A stretch of DNA of 64,000 nt from Aulosira sp. FACHB-615 (GCF_014698045.1 NZ_JACJSE010000026.1:1-64000); one strand, 5' to 3'; counted from the stretch's first letter, positions 1 through 10,197 are shown. Numbers and translations: made by a program. The notes: generated by a model from the letters alone, not told the origin.

Positions 1-117
1 TGTTATACCGCAAGGTTAACGGGAGAGAACGTCACCATTGTCCAGGTGTGTAAAAGACCATTAAGACACTGCCTTTCAAACAAAGTACAGTATCAATCCT
101 GATTTCTGGGAGGCGGC

Positions 118-1074
118 TCACTTTTTTCTTTCCTCAAGCTTGTACTCCCGTTCCATCGCTCCCAATATCCTCGCCTGCAACCCTGACAAATACGGCTTCG
201 CCTGTTTTCCCAACCCCTGCAACAGCCAATCCACAGCCGGGTCATGGTCTGCCACTTGTTGCAATCGCCGCAATCGTGTACGTAACTGCTGCATTGATTT
301 ACAATCATCATCTAGCAGTTCTAAGGATTTTAGGTGTTCAATTTTGACTGTGTATTCCCCGTCCCAAGTTTGAACAGTGCAACTGTAATCGCCAACATGA
401 ATTATTACACCCCAGCATCCGCCCTTCCCTCGTAAATCTGGGTTGTCCTTTGGAACAAGTATGCAGATTTCGCCTTCGCGGTAGGGATTCGGTACTTTTG
501 TTCGCTCTCGAATTTTATCTACAATATCTTTGACTACACGCCCAGAAGGAACTTTACCCCCAACGGTTTCGACTGCTTTGAGCCATGCTTTCTGCTGCTG
601 CTGTGGTTCTAGTGTTGTCAGTGGCCGTACCTGTCCTTCACTAGTTGGCAGGACTGGTATAGCAACAGATTCTACAGTTACTGTTTTGAACACAGCATTA
701 TTTTGTGTCCAATTTGGACACATTTTCAGATTATCTACAACATCTGCCGCCTCAATTAATCTGTAGGGATGACGACGCTCAAACCCAAATCTATCTTTGC
801 AATATTCCTCAAATGTTTTGTGCGTTGAACGGTAGAGACGGCGATCTCGCAGTTCTCTCAAAGCACGACCTGCTTCGTAAAACGCTGTCTCAACTTTTTC
901 TTCTAACCTAACGCGATCGCTCTTTTCCTCCTGCGTTAATTCTGGAACTTCAACAACCGCCACTTCAACAGTTACTACCTCTGGTTCTTCTTGTTTGGGC
1001 TGCTTTTTTGTTGGCTTTGGAGTTGCGCTCGTTACGGCGGTGGTCTTTTTGCGTCTAGAAGATGGGTTGTTCAT
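118..1074 (-). CDS. Plasmid/phage-type DNA-associated protein, probable regulator or partition accessory
   Basis: 318 aa. An ATG start is backed by a GGAGG purine run about 8 nt upstream. Residues 1-45 are basic and Pro/Lys-rich and probably disordered. A central part, about 50-120, has the pattern 'GRALRELRDRRLYR...TFEEYCKDRFGFERRHPYRLIEAA', which is widespread in plasmid and phage proteins of cyanobacteria and other bacteria and looks like a helical DNA-binding or ParB-like segment. Residues 195-255 contain a beta-rich, SH3-like stretch (GEICILVPKDNPDLRG..., then GCWGVIIHVGDYSCTV). The C-terminus is helical. The gene stands alone, with no ParA next to it. The plasmid/phage association is family knowledge; the exact role (partition, regulation or methylation accessory) is not established by the sequence. 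The reading frame is surely coding. Confidence 0.75.
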   Translation of the reverse strand: MNNPSSRRKKTTAVTSATPKPTKKQPKQEEPEVVTVEVAVVEVPELTQEEKSDRVRLEEKVETAFYEAGRALRELRDRRLYRSTHKTFEEYCKDRFGFERRHPYRLIEAADVVDNLKMCPNWTQNNAVFKTVTVESVAIPVLPTSEGQVRPLTTLEPQQQQKAWLKAVETVGGKVPSGRVVKDIVDKIRERTKVPNPYREGEICILVPKDNPDLRGKGGCWGVIIHVGDYSCTVQTWDGEYTVKIEHLKSLELLDDDCKSMQQLRTRLRRLQQVADHDPAVDWLLQGLGKQAKPYLSGLQARILGAMEREYKLEERKK

Positions 1075-1146
1075 TACCCCACCTCCAGTTCGGCATGGCT
1101 GAGATAAGTGTTCCTTTGTGTCATCATGAGAATAGTCTTTATTATT

Positions 1147-1180
1147 CCAGCCCCACTCCTTAGCTAAGGTTGGGGTTTTT
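1147..1180 (+). terminator. Rho-independent-terminator-like hairpin
   Basis: Left arm CCCCA plus CCTTAG and right arm CTAAGG plus TGGGG form a GC-rich stem with a small internal bulge. A run of five T follows on the + strand. No + strand gene ends just before it in this window, so it is either a terminator for an unseen transcript antisense to the 118-1074 gene, or a hairpin in that gene's 5' leader. Confidence 0.4.
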
Positions 1181-1477
1181 CAATGTTTCTTATATCTTTG
1201 CATTTCTGCTGCTTGTGATCGTGTATTCAATTTAAATTTCAAGCCGTCATCACATGATTATGTTTACTGCATATCTGGTCTGAGAACCGGATTAGGACTG
1301 GACAGACCACTCGTATTTCTCCTTAATCTGTTGTATTCTAGTTATCCTGTGTGATTTTAGTCCTGATTTTAATCAGAGCTTTTACATTCTTTCTGGAACT
1401 GATTCAAAAGCTATGTCTACTTCTCATTTGGGTAATTAGCTCTTTTTCACCACTACTTTTTACATTTTTTAACTCTC

Positions 1478-1735
1478 ATGAAAATTATCAAAAAATCTGA
1501 CAAGCTTACTCTCAGACAGATGCGGGAAATCGAGTTAGCCGAAGACCAACTTCTCCAGTCTGAGACTGTTCCTCTGACACCACCTGCAATCGAGCAACCT
1601 GTACCCGTCGTCCCAGAGCCTGAACCTAACTACATTCCATTGTTAGACAATCCTCCGGTTCAGTCTGTGGGTAACTCCGGCTGGCAGGTTTCTGATGTCT
1701 GGCGCGATTTGCGGGTTGATAGTTTTTGTGATTGA
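1478..1735 (+). CDS. Small Pro-rich hypothetical protein
   Basis: 85 aa. The N-terminal 30 residues are charged and helical (LTLRQMREIELAEDQLL). A Pro/Glu/Val-rich linker with repeated PEP/VPE units follows, then a short C-terminus containing WQVSDVWRDLRVD. There is no clear Shine-Dalgarno sequence before the ATG. The amphipathic start, biased composition and isolated position fit a real small accessory gene, but I recognise no family. It is followed by about 350 AT-rich bases before the TPS locus. Confidence 0.45.
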   Translation: MKIIKKSDKLTLRQMREIELAEDQLLQSETVPLTPPAIEQPVPVVPEPEPNYIPLLDNPPVQSVGNSGWQVSDVWRDLRVDSFCD

Positions 1736-2089
1736 TAATCTATCTTGTGATAGTTGCAATAATTTTTTTCCTTATTAATGGCAGCAGATTTTTATCGGCT
1801 AATTTTGTGAGCTTCTACTACATTGATATCAACATGATTCAACTTAAAATATATTTTAGCTTTTTCTTGTTACTAAGAAAAACTTTGAAATATCGAAATT
1901 CACCTATTATAAGGAATTGAGAGTTCACATCATATTTGCTTGACTCTTTAAAACTCTTAAGTTCAGTCTTAAAATCTTGTTCTTCGATTGCTGAATTTTA
2001 TATGATTTGAAATAGTGGAAAATACTGGAAATATTGTTTTAGAAAGTTTTAGTGATTTCAATCATACTTTCTCTCTAAATTCAGCATAA
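1736..2089. other. AT-rich intergenic region upstream of tpsB1
   Basis: About 350 bases with no convincing gene. The only long open frame here is a low-complexity Phe/Ile/Leu-rich shadow. It presumably holds the promoter of the TpsB gene. I see no unambiguous -35/-10 pair. Confidence 0.5.
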
Positions 2090-3787
2090 ATGATTAGCAA
2101 GTTTTTTGGGGCTTTCATTGTGTTAGCCCTGTTTGACTGTAGTGTGAAAGCTCAGATTAACAGCATTCCGCGAGACGTTCAACCACCTTCAACTACTCCC
2201 CTACCAAATCAGGAGCCTCAGCCAATACCCACCCTTCCAAATCTTCCTGCTCCAACCCCTTCTACCACGCCCGAAGAAGAATTTGATACGAATCAAGAAA
2301 CTTTCACTGTTTCTAAATTTGAAGTTATTGGTGGTACAGTTTTCAGCAAAAAAGTCTTAGATCAAATTCTTGAAAAATACACTAATCGCCCGGTCACGCT
2401 TGCTGACTTGTATCAGGCTAGAAAGAAAATCAGTGATTTGTACCTCAGTAAAGGGTACATCCAGTCTGGTGCTTATATTCCGCCGCAAAAAATTCAGGAC
2501 GGGGTTGTTAAAATTCAAATCATTGAAACCAAGCTCAAAGATAGAGATATTGAAGTTATCGGCACAAAACGCCTAAATCCTGGCTATATTCGGAGTCGCA
2601 TAGCAGCCTCTAATCTCGGCCCGCTCAACAAAGAAGTTTTGGTGAAGTCTTTACAACTATTAAGAATAGATCCCTTGATCAAAAATTTATCCGCAGACTT
2701 ACGAGCCGGGAATCTGCCTGGGGAACTTCTACTAGTTGTTGAGATTACGGAGGCAAAAACTTTTAGCACCCAACTGTCTTTCGACAACCAGCGATCACCC
2801 AGTGTTGGCGACTTACAAAGGCAATTGCAATTAAAAGAAGCTAATTTGCTGGGGCTTGGGGACGGGCTAAATATCGCTTACAGCAATACAGAGGGAAGTA
2901 ATTTTCTGAATGTTGCCTACAGCATCCCTCTAAACCCTCATGAAGGCACTCTCTCTTTTAATTACGGCATTTTTGAAGGTAGAGTAATCGAAAATCCCTT
3001 CAGCAGTCTTGACATAAAATCTGGCTCACAATTTTACGAACTTACGTTTCGCCAGCCGATAATTCGCTCTGTCAACGAAGAATTTGCTCTTGGACTGACT
3101 GCATCTCGGCGCGAAACTGAAATTAGTTTCGTGCCTCTACAACAACGTATTCCTTTTCCTCAGCCTGGATCTGACAATGAAGGGCGTACCAGAATCTCGG
3201 CTCTCCGATTCTTTCAAGAGTGGACTGTTCGGAACAGCCGACAAGCTTTTGCTCTGCGATCGCAATTTAATTTAGGCATTGGCGCTTTTAATGCCACCGT
3301 CAATCCCACCGCACCTGACAGTCGCTTTTTCTCGTGGGAATTACAATCCCAATGGGCGCAACTTCTAGCTCCCGATACTTTAGTTCTGCTTCGTTTCAGT
3401 TCGCAACTGTCAACTACAAATCTTGTATCTCTAGAGCAGTTCGGCTTAGGGGGTTTAAGTAGTGTACGAGGCTATCGCCAAGACTTGTTGCTGGGCAATA
3501 ATGGCACTTTCGCTTCCGCAGAGATCCAATTTCCTATTTTTCGCTTACCTCAAATCAACGCTAAGTTGCAAGGCATATACTTTACTGATATTGGTATTGT
3601 ATGGAATAGTACCTCTAACAATAGTACTAATACCCTGGCTTCTACTGGCTTAGGGTTACGTTGGTCACAGGGAGATCGCTTCTTTGCTCAACTCGATTGG
3701 GGTCTTCCTTTGATGTCTGTAGACTCGCCAAGACAAACCTTACAAGAAAACGGGATTTATTTCCAGATTCAATACAATCCTTTTTGA
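2090..3787 (+). CDS. TpsB: ShlB/FhaC/HecB-type two-partner secretion outer-membrane transporter (copy 1)
   Basis: 565 aa, the usual length for the family. A Sec signal peptide (GAFIVLALFDCSVKAQ) is followed by a Pro/Thr-rich linker (about 25-65), two POTRA-like domains (FEVIGGTVFSKKVLDQIL; IEVIGTKRLNPGYIRSRI) and a 16-strand-barrel-like C-terminal half ending in aromatic Phe. The loop-6 signature VRGYR, invariant in Omp85/TpsB proteins, is present near residue 457. By family knowledge it exports a TpsA exoprotein across the outer membrane; the partner is probably the 5202-7736 gene. The two are separated by a P450 gene on the opposite strand, so they are not a simple operon. The 3' end overlaps that P450 gene tail-to-tail by 19 bp. 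A second copy lies at 41.1-42.9 kb. Confidence 0.93.
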   Translation: MISKFFGAFIVLALFDCSVKAQINSIPRDVQPPSTTPLPNQEPQPIPTLPNLPAPTPSTTPEEEFDTNQETFTVSKFEVIGGTVFSKKVLDQILEKYTNRPVTLADLYQARKKISDLYLSKGYIQSGAYIPPQKIQDGVVKIQIIETKLKDRDIEVIGTKRLNPGYIRSRIAASNLGPLNKEVLVKSLQLLRIDPLIKNLSADLRAGNLPGELLLVVEITEAKTFSTQLSFDNQRSPSVGDLQRQLQLKEANLLGLGDGLNIAYSNTEGSNFLNVAYSIPLNPHEGTLSFNYGIFEGRVIENPFSSLDIKSGSQFYELTFRQPIIRSVNEEFALGLTASRRETEISFVPLQQRIPFPQPGSDNEGRTRISALRFFQEWTVRNSRQAFALRSQFNLGIGAFNATVNPTAPDSRFFSWELQSQWAQLLAPDTLVLLRFSSQLSTTNLVSLEQFGLGGLSSVRGYRQDLLLGNNGTFASAEIQFPIFRLPQINAKLQGIYFTDIGIVWNSTSNNSTNTLASTGLGLRWSQGDRFFAQLDWGLPLMSVDSPRQTLQENGIYFQIQYNPF

Positions 3788-5106
3788 TCAATTCCCTTCA
3801 CAATCATTTCTAAACTAGGTGGGGACATAATAATTCCTCTCCTAACAGGCTTAAGAGCCTGATTGCTCACCAAACTCAATTGAAGACGAGAGAGAATAGT
3901 TGCTAATACAAGTTTGATTTGAAGCTGCGCCAAGGCAGCGCCAACACATCTGCGACTACCTCCACCAAACGGCAAATATTCATACGGGGAAAACTGGCGT
4001 TCTAAGAATCTCTCCGGTATGAACTTTTTAGGCTCTCGGTACACTTCTTGCCTTTGATGTGCCAAATAAACTGAGACATTAACAATTGTTGGAGGTTCTA
4101 GGTAATATCCTGCAATTTCTATCGGCTGCTTTACGAATCGTGCAAACGCATTTAAAGCTATTGGATAAAGTCGTAATGTTTCAGAACATACCGCATTTAG
4201 ATACGGCAATCGAGCTACTTCATTTTTATCTTTATTAGAGTTTGCTCGAAGTTCAAACAAAAGCCTTGCTTGAATTTCAGGTAAGTAATGACTCCAATAT
4301 AATGCCCATGAGATAGCGGAAACAGTTGTTTCATATCCAGCAAATAATAAAGTTACCAAAGAGTCTCGAAGCTCAATGTCCGTCATTGCTTTACCAAACT
4401 CATCTCTTGCTTCGATAAGCATACTCAAAATATCTTTATCTCTAGCTTTTGACATTTTACGTTCAGCAATAAGAGCATATATCTCTTGATCTAGCTGGTC
4501 TATTAAGCGCGATTGTGGATTCAATATACCCCAATTTTTTATAATAGGAAGAAAAGACCACAAAACTTGACTTAGGGGATTATCAAAACTCTCAAAAAGG
4601 GAATTTACTATACACCGTATTTTATTTTGACGTTCACCTGCTTGCAATCCAAATACGACATTAAGGATCACACGCATAGAAATTTCCTTTACAACTAACT
4701 GAACTATAAAAAAACTTCCAGGAGATAATCGATTTATAACTTCTTCAGTTATTTCGCAAATAACCTGACTATACCAACGCATTCGTTCCGAATGAAAGGG
4801 GGGTAATAACATCCGCCGTTGACGATGGTGGCGTTCATCCCCAAGAAAAATTATGGAATTTTCTCCTAACAAGAGTTTCACTAAATCACTTTTTTGTATA
4901 GAACCAAGATACTCCGGTTCGGATGTGAAAATTTTCTGTATTGCTTCCGGGCTACTAAAGTAAATAAGAGGCGGCATTTCATTCCCTCTAAGCCTAAAAG
5001 TATCCCCATATTCCTGTTGCCAACTATCTAAAGTTTCTAATGGTCGAAGTAAAAACTGAATATTTTGTATTAATACAGAAGTTTTTGGGCCATCAGGTAA
5101 GTACAT
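3769..5106 (-). CDS. Cytochrome P450, CYP110-like
   Basis: 445 aa, full length. The heme-binding loop FGGGSRRCVGAAL carries the thiolate cysteine at residue 387. The I-helix oxygen-activation motif AGYETT, the K-helix ExxR (SETLR) and the meander motif PERF are all present. The N-terminal half contains GDERHHRQRRMLLPPFH, typical of the cyanobacterial CYP110 group. It is a soluble haem monooxygenase; CYP110 enzymes act on fatty acids, alkanes or terpenes, but the substrate here cannot be read. It sits on the opposite strand between tpsB1 and tpsA1 and has no adjacent redox partner, so it has either been inserted into the TPS locus or modifies something made with it. Confidence 0.93.
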   Translation of the reverse strand: MYLPDGPKTSVLIQNIQFLLRPLETLDSWQQEYGDTFRLRGNEMPPLIYFSSPEAIQKIFTSEPEYLGSIQKSDLVKLLLGENSIIFLGDERHHRQRRMLLPPFHSERMRWYSQVICEITEEVINRLSPGSFFIVQLVVKEISMRVILNVVFGLQAGERQNKIRCIVNSLFESFDNPLSQVLWSFLPIIKNWGILNPQSRLIDQLDQEIYALIAERKMSKARDKDILSMLIEARDEFGKAMTDIELRDSLVTLLFAGYETTVSAISWALYWSHYLPEIQARLLFELRANSNKDKNEVARLPYLNAVCSETLRLYPIALNAFARFVKQPIEIAGYYLEPPTIVNVSVYLAHQRQEVYREPKKFIPERFLERQFSPYEYLPFGGGSRRCVGAALAQLQIKLVLATILSRLQLSLVSNQALKPVRRGIIMSPPSLEMIVKGIDQKGLY

Positions 5107-5201
5107 TGTAATATTTTCTTGATTTTTAACCTACAAATATTTTATTTTATTTTTAGCAGCAGCTTTTTAGTAAAAGATTTTACAAGACCTAAAAATTAAC
5201 G

Positions 5202-7736
5202 ATGAGCAAAATAAACAGTACTATAATTGTATTATTATTAACTTTTGATACTGTTAAATTTACTCCTGCATCAGCGCAAATTATTCCAGACAAGACACTT
5301 CCAGCAAGTTCTACCATCAACAATCAAGGTAGTAGTATAATAATTGACGGGGGAACTCAGGTTGGGAGAAATTTATATCACAGTTTTAGCGATTTTTCTA
5401 TCTCTACTGGAAAAACTGCTTTTTTCAATAATTCCGTAAATATTGAAAACATCATTACCCGTGTAACAGGCATATCAAGCTCAGTAATTGATGGAACAAT
5501 TAGAACTAATGGTAATGCAAACTTATTTTTAATCAATTCCAATGGAATTTTATTTGGTAAGAATGCACGTTTACAAGTAGGTGGCTCTTTCTTGGCAAGT
5601 ACAGCTAACAGTCTTAATTTTTCCGATGGTATTAAATTTAGTACTACAATCCCTCAAAATAATTCACTATTAAGCATAAATGTACCTCTAGGATTAGAAT
5701 TTACCACAAATTCATCGGCTCCTATAATAGTGCAAGGGGCTGGACACAACCAGTTTATCATCGGTAATCAAGTAGCTGCTTCAATTACTTTATTGGAATC
5801 AGGTCAAAGTGAAGGATTACGCTTACAACCAGGTAGAACCTTTGCTTTAATAGGTGGGGAGGTAGTTTTTGACGGTGGATTAGTTACTGTTCCTTCTGGG
5901 CAGATTGCTATAGGTGCTATTAACAACGGTACAGTTAAGCTTTCTAACGATTGGAACTATACAGGAGTCCATGAGTTTAAAAACATTAGCTTTAATAAAC
6001 AATCTTTGTTGGATACAAGTGGCTTTGCACAAGGAAATATTTCTATTCACGGTAAAAATGTAACTTTTACAGATGCCTCGTTGGCCTTAATTGCGAATTT
6101 TGCATCTCCTACTCCAGGAGCTATTAGTGTAAATGCAACGGATACGCTAAATCTAACAGGAATAACTTCGTTTAACGTACAGCCCTTTCTTGGTATAAGA
6201 AGAGTTAATCGAGGTATTATTACTGCAACTATTTTTGGACAAGGGGCGGATATATTTCTCTCTGCCCCCAAGATAATCGCTCAAGATTCTGAAGTTGTTT
6301 CTACTCTCACTTTTGGACCTGGAAGAAGTGGAAATCTAACAGTAAATTCGTCAGAATTAACAGAAATAAAAAGCGTAGCAATCAATGAAAGCTCTGGAGT
6401 TGCTTCTGTGTTTGGAACTATAACTTATGGTTCAGGTAATGCAGGTGATGTAACAATATCAACCAAAAAATTGGTAATTCAAGATGGAGGATCTTTAAGC
6501 TCTTTTACGTTTGGAGAAGGGCAGGGAGGAAAAATAACAATAAATGCTTCTGAAACCTTAAAAGTTTCAGGTGGACATTCTGACTTAGTTTTGTTTGCCT
6601 ACGGAACAGAACCTGTTCCTACATTTTCTCCAAGCAATATTTCATCGCTCTCTATTTCTTCTGGTGATGCTGGTAACATAAGCATTAATACAAAGCAATT
6701 AATTGTTGAAAACGGAGCTGCAATTTCCGCGTCTGGTTTACGAACAGGTAACTCCGGGAATGTAAATATCAATTCTTCTGAAACAGTCTATCTTAGTGGC
6801 TCAGGATTAGTAAATCCTTCTTTAAATCCTAGTAGAATATCCTCATCTGTAGGCTCTAGTGATCCTTTTGTAAATTACATATACAATCTCAGGCAACCCT
6901 CAGATGCTTTATCTGGAAATGTTTTTATTAGAACCGGTAATTTAATCTTAGAAAATAATGCTCAAATTGGAGTTAGGAATGACAGTACAAAAGATGCAGG
7001 TACACTTGGGATCGTCGCTAACTCCGCATCTTTAAACAATAGCTCTATTACCGCATCCACCCGATCAGGCGAAGGAGGCAACATTGCTCTGAACGTCACA
7101 AAATTAGTATTAGGCAATAGCACTATCACTACAACAGCCGGTGGTAACGGCAACGGTGGTAACCTTACAATTAACGCAGACACGATCACTGGATTCGGCA
7201 ATAGCAGTATCACAGCCAATGCATTCAGAGGACAAGGCGGTAACGTATCTATCAAAACTAAAGGATTTTTCTTCTCAAATGACAGCTTCGTTTCAGCAAG
7301 TTCCCAATTGGGAATCGATGGCAGGGTTGAGCTTGAAGCGTTATATGAACAGCTTGATCCTGCTCAAGTAGAGCCAATACAAATTCAAGCAGATCCTAAA
7401 ATTACTGCATCTTGCCAGGGGAATCCAAATTCAGGTTCTCCCAGCAAATTCGTGATTATTGGAACAGGGAGCGCACCACGCAACCTTGACTCCCAAATTT
7501 CTAACAATAATGGATGGTCGCCCAATGTTGCTATATCTGTTGCTGATAATGATTTGGAAAAATTACCAAATCAAGGCATTCTACCAATTGTAGAAGCACA
7601 ATCAGTAGTAATAAGCAAATCAGGAGAAATTATTTTATCGGCTTCTCCTTCTAAATTTGTTGGAACAACGGAAGCTTCATCAGACAATTCTTGCTTTACC
7701 GCCTATACATCAACAAATAAACGGAGCCAACAGTGA
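5202..7736 (+). CDS. TpsA: two-partner-secretion exoprotein with filamentous-haemagglutinin N-terminal domain (copy 1)
   Basis: 844 aa. A Sec signal peptide ends near 'SASAQ'. A TPS domain (about 26-260) follows, with HSFSDFSI and the NPNG-type box NSNGILFG at about 115. Then come several hundred residues of beta-helix-type repeats rich in G-N-I/V-T-I-N steps, and a C-terminal domain with two Cys (about residues 732 and 836) after the repeats. TpsA proteins are secreted by TpsB and act at or beyond the cell surface as adhesins, cytolysins or contact-dependent factors; no toxin domain is recognisable here. The stop overlaps the start of the following CHAT gene by 4 nt (GTGA), so the two are translationally coupled. 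Its partner transporter is probably the 2090-3787 gene. Confidence 0.9.
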   Translation: MSKINSTIIVLLLTFDTVKFTPASAQIIPDKTLPASSTINNQGSSIIIDGGTQVGRNLYHSFSDFSISTGKTAFFNNSVNIENIITRVTGISSSVIDGTIRTNGNANLFLINSNGILFGKNARLQVGGSFLASTANSLNFSDGIKFSTTIPQNNSLLSINVPLGLEFTTNSSAPIIVQGAGHNQFIIGNQVAASITLLESGQSEGLRLQPGRTFALIGGEVVFDGGLVTVPSGQIAIGAINNGTVKLSNDWNYTGVHEFKNISFNKQSLLDTSGFAQGNISIHGKNVTFTDASLALIANFASPTPGAISVNATDTLNLTGITSFNVQPFLGIRRVNRGIITATIFGQGADIFLSAPKIIAQDSEVVSTLTFGPGRSGNLTVNSSELTEIKSVAINESSGVASVFGTITYGSGNAGDVTISTKKLVIQDGGSLSSFTFGEGQGGKITINASETLKVSGGHSDLVLFAYGTEPVPTFSPSNISSLSISSGDAGNISINTKQLIVENGAAISASGLRTGNSGNVNINSSETVYLSGSGLVNPSLNPSRISSSVGSSDPFVNYIYNLRQPSDALSGNVFIRTGNLILENNAQIGVRNDSTKDAGTLGIVANSASLNNSSITASTRSGEGGNIALNVTKLVLGNSTITTTAGGNGNGGNLTINADTITGFGNSSITANAFRGQGGNVSIKTKGFFFSNDSFVSASSQLGIDGRVELEALYEQLDPAQVEPIQIQADPKITASCQGNPNSGSPSKFVIIGTGSAPRNLDSQISNNNGWSPNVAISVADNDLEKLPNQGILPIVEAQSVVISKSGEIILSASPSKFVGTTEASSDNSCFTAYTSTNKRSQQ

Positions 7737-10192
7737 AAATTACAAGGCGTAGATATTTACTTTGTGGGGCTTCAAGTTTTTTTATAACAATATTAAAGCC
7801 AGTTAAAGTTTTAGCTACTAACAAAATCAGTAAGCAACAGCAAGCTGAGTTATTGACACAAAGTGGGCATATTTTATTAAATAAAGGACAATATCTATTA
7901 GCGATTCAGGATTGGAAGGAAGCAACAAAACTTTATCGCCAATTAGGTTTTGAGGATGGCGTTACGGGAAATTTAGTTAACCAGAGTCTCGCATTACAGG
8001 GACTAGGTTTATACCTTAATGCTTTTGATGTTCTCTTGGAAGCCTTGAGAATAAGCAAATCAACTTACTCTCCAACTTCTTTTAAAAATCAAGACCCCCA
8101 AAAACTGTATTTAGCAATTCATAAGATAAAACTTACTCCAGTAAATTTGTTGGCACTACAAAATTTAGCAGAAGTTTTACGGCTACTGGGGAATTTAAAC
8201 GAATCTGAGGCAGTTTTACAAGAAATTATTCAATCACAAACCCCAAACCCATATTTTAATTTTTTCTTGTTATCTTTGGCGAATACTAAAAAATCAAAAT
8301 ATTACCGTTCAATATCACAATATAAATGGATAGAAGAATTAATTTTAAAAAAAGATACTATAGACGAAATTCAAAACAATGCACTTTCTGCTCTCAAGCT
8401 TTATCAACAAATAAACAATCTAGAAAATACGCCAAAAGACATAAAACTAAAATCTCAATTAAACAATTTATCATTACTATTGAATTTTCAGGAATGGGTA
8501 AACTTACAGAAAAACCAGGATTTCGTAAATAAAAAAAATATTAGCCAGAAAATCCAAAACTTAATAGCTCTAATCTTCCAAAATTATTCCTTATTTGACG
8601 AACTATCTGCTAGTCAATCAGTTTACGCCAAGATTGATTTTGCTAATAATTTATACAAAACTACAGACAAACAATTACAGCATATAGCTATACAGTTTGC
8701 GGAATCAGCACTAACAACTGCTGAAAGCCTTGATAACAAACTTTTACAATCTTTCTGCTGGGGAACTTTGGGTAAACTTAATCCAGGGAAATCAGAAATA
8801 TACTTTAATAAAGCTTTGGGATTTGCTCAATCAATTCAAGCGTGGGACATTGCTTATCAATGGCAGCAGCAATTAGCGGATTTATACGGGCAGCAAGGAA
8901 AATTTAAAGAAGCTTCTCACTTTTACGAAGCTGCTATCACGAATTTGCAGCAAGTTCGAGGAAATCTCTTAAGTACTAATCCAGATACTCAATTCTTTTT
9001 TAATGAAAAAATTGAACCTGTGTACCGCAATTACCTTCGACTATTAATAGCAAAGTCTAATCCTGACTACCAAAAAGTAATTCTAACAAACGAAGAATTT
9101 AAAATTACAGAATTAGAAAATTATCTTCAATGCGGCAAACTCAATCTTGTATCTTTAAATGAAATTAAGGATTCAGATTCAACAATTATTCATATAATCG
9201 ACTTAGTTGATACATTGGAAGTGATTTCTCAGTCGTCTAACTCAATCCATCATCACTCGATTGATTCGACTTTAATTAGAGAACATATTAACAATATTTT
9301 GGAAATTTTGCAAAGTAGAAATTTCGCCTATACCACAGAAGAAACAATTCTATCTGACTGCCAAATACTTTATAAATTATTGATTGCACCTATCCAAAAT
9401 TTAGCCTCTTCAAAAATCTTAGTTTTCATTTTAGATACAACCTTTCAAAGTATACCTATGGGTATACTTCACGATGGCAATAGTTATCTTATTACACACT
9501 ATGCCATCACCTATACGATGGGATCAAAAATCCAATTCCCTAAATTTTTAGATTCTTCACAATTACGGGCTTTAGTTGCAGGAATTAGTAAGGAATCACC
9601 AAGTTTTTCTGCTGCCAACGCCCCTGAAGGACTCAAGCCACTACCAGGGGTTGAAGCAGAAATAGCCAGCATCAAAGAAGAAATTACTTCTACAAAGATA
9701 TTATTGAACGAGCAATTTGTTAGTTCCATGCTGGATAAAGAACTGACTACAGATAACTTTCCGATAATTCATTTAACAACTCACGCTCAATTTAGCTCTC
9801 TTGCTGACAAAACAATGATTTTGGCTTGGGACAAACCTATTACTATTTTAGAATTCAATGATTTGCTTAAAGAAAAAATGCAGCAGTCGAAAAAAGCAGG
9901 GCTTGAGTTGTTGGTTTTAAGCGCCTGTCAAACAGCAAAAGGAAACAAAAGATCAGCCTTGGGCATTGCTGGTGTGGCCGCACAAGCAGGAGCTAGAAGT
10001 ACGATTGCTAGTCTCTGGCAGGTAGATGCCGATTCAACAGCTTTACTTATGAAAATATTTTATAAAGGATTAAAAAATAATTTAACTAAGTCCGAAGCTT
10101 TACGCCAAGCACAATTACAGATGTTATTAAACCCTAAATATCAACATCCCTTTAATTGGGCAGCTTTTCTATTAGTTGGTGCTTGGCTATGA
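7733..10192 (+). CDS. TPR-CHAT caspase-like protease with twin-arginine-like export signal (copy 1)
   Basis: 819 aa, GTG start overlapping the tpsA1 stop by 4 nt. The N-terminus has a twin-Arg then hydrophobic pattern (TRRRYLLCGASSFFITIL), suggesting Tat or Sec export. Tetratricopeptide-like helices occupy about 35-480. A CHAT domain fills the C-terminus, with the caspase-type catalytic His684 in IIHLTTHAQF and Cys732 in LVLSACQTAKG, followed by the conserved G(V)AAQAGARSTIASLW and the ending FLLVGAWL. CHAT proteins are clan CD cysteine peptidases related to separase and caspases. An exported CHAT protein coupled to a TPS exoprotein suggests it cleaves or matures envelope or surface proteins in the periplasm (inference). 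Copy 2 is at 45.9-48.7 kb. Confidence 0.9.
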   Translation: MKITRRRYLLCGASSFFITILKPVKVLATNKISKQQQAELLTQSGHILLNKGQYLLAIQDWKEATKLYRQLGFEDGVTGNLVNQSLALQGLGLYLNAFDVLLEALRISKSTYSPTSFKNQDPQKLYLAIHKIKLTPVNLLALQNLAEVLRLLGNLNESEAVLQEIIQSQTPNPYFNFFLLSLANTKKSKYYRSISQYKWIEELILKKDTIDEIQNNALSALKLYQQINNLENTPKDIKLKSQLNNLSLLLNFQEWVNLQKNQDFVNKKNISQKIQNLIALIFQNYSLFDELSASQSVYAKIDFANNLYKTTDKQLQHIAIQFAESALTTAESLDNKLLQSFCWGTLGKLNPGKSEIYFNKALGFAQSIQAWDIAYQWQQQLADLYGQQGKFKEASHFYEAAITNLQQVRGNLLSTNPDTQFFFNEKIEPVYRNYLRLLIAKSNPDYQKVILTNEEFKITELENYLQCGKLNLVSLNEIKDSDSTIIHIIDLVDTLEVISQSSNSIHHHSIDSTLIREHINNILEILQSRNFAYTTEETILSDCQILYKLLIAPIQNLASSKILVFILDTTFQSIPMGILHDGNSYLITHYAITYTMGSKIQFPKFLDSSQLRALVAGISKESPSFSAANAPEGLKPLPGVEAEIASIKEEITSTKILLNEQFVSSMLDKELTTDNFPIIHLTTHAQFSSLADKTMILAWDKPITILEFNDLLKEKMQQSKKAGLELLVLSACQTAKGNKRSALGIAGVAAQAGARSTIASLWQVDADSTALLMKIFYKGLKNNLTKSEALRQAQLQMLLNPKYQHPFNWAAFLLVGAWL

Positions 10193-10197
10193 TGTGG

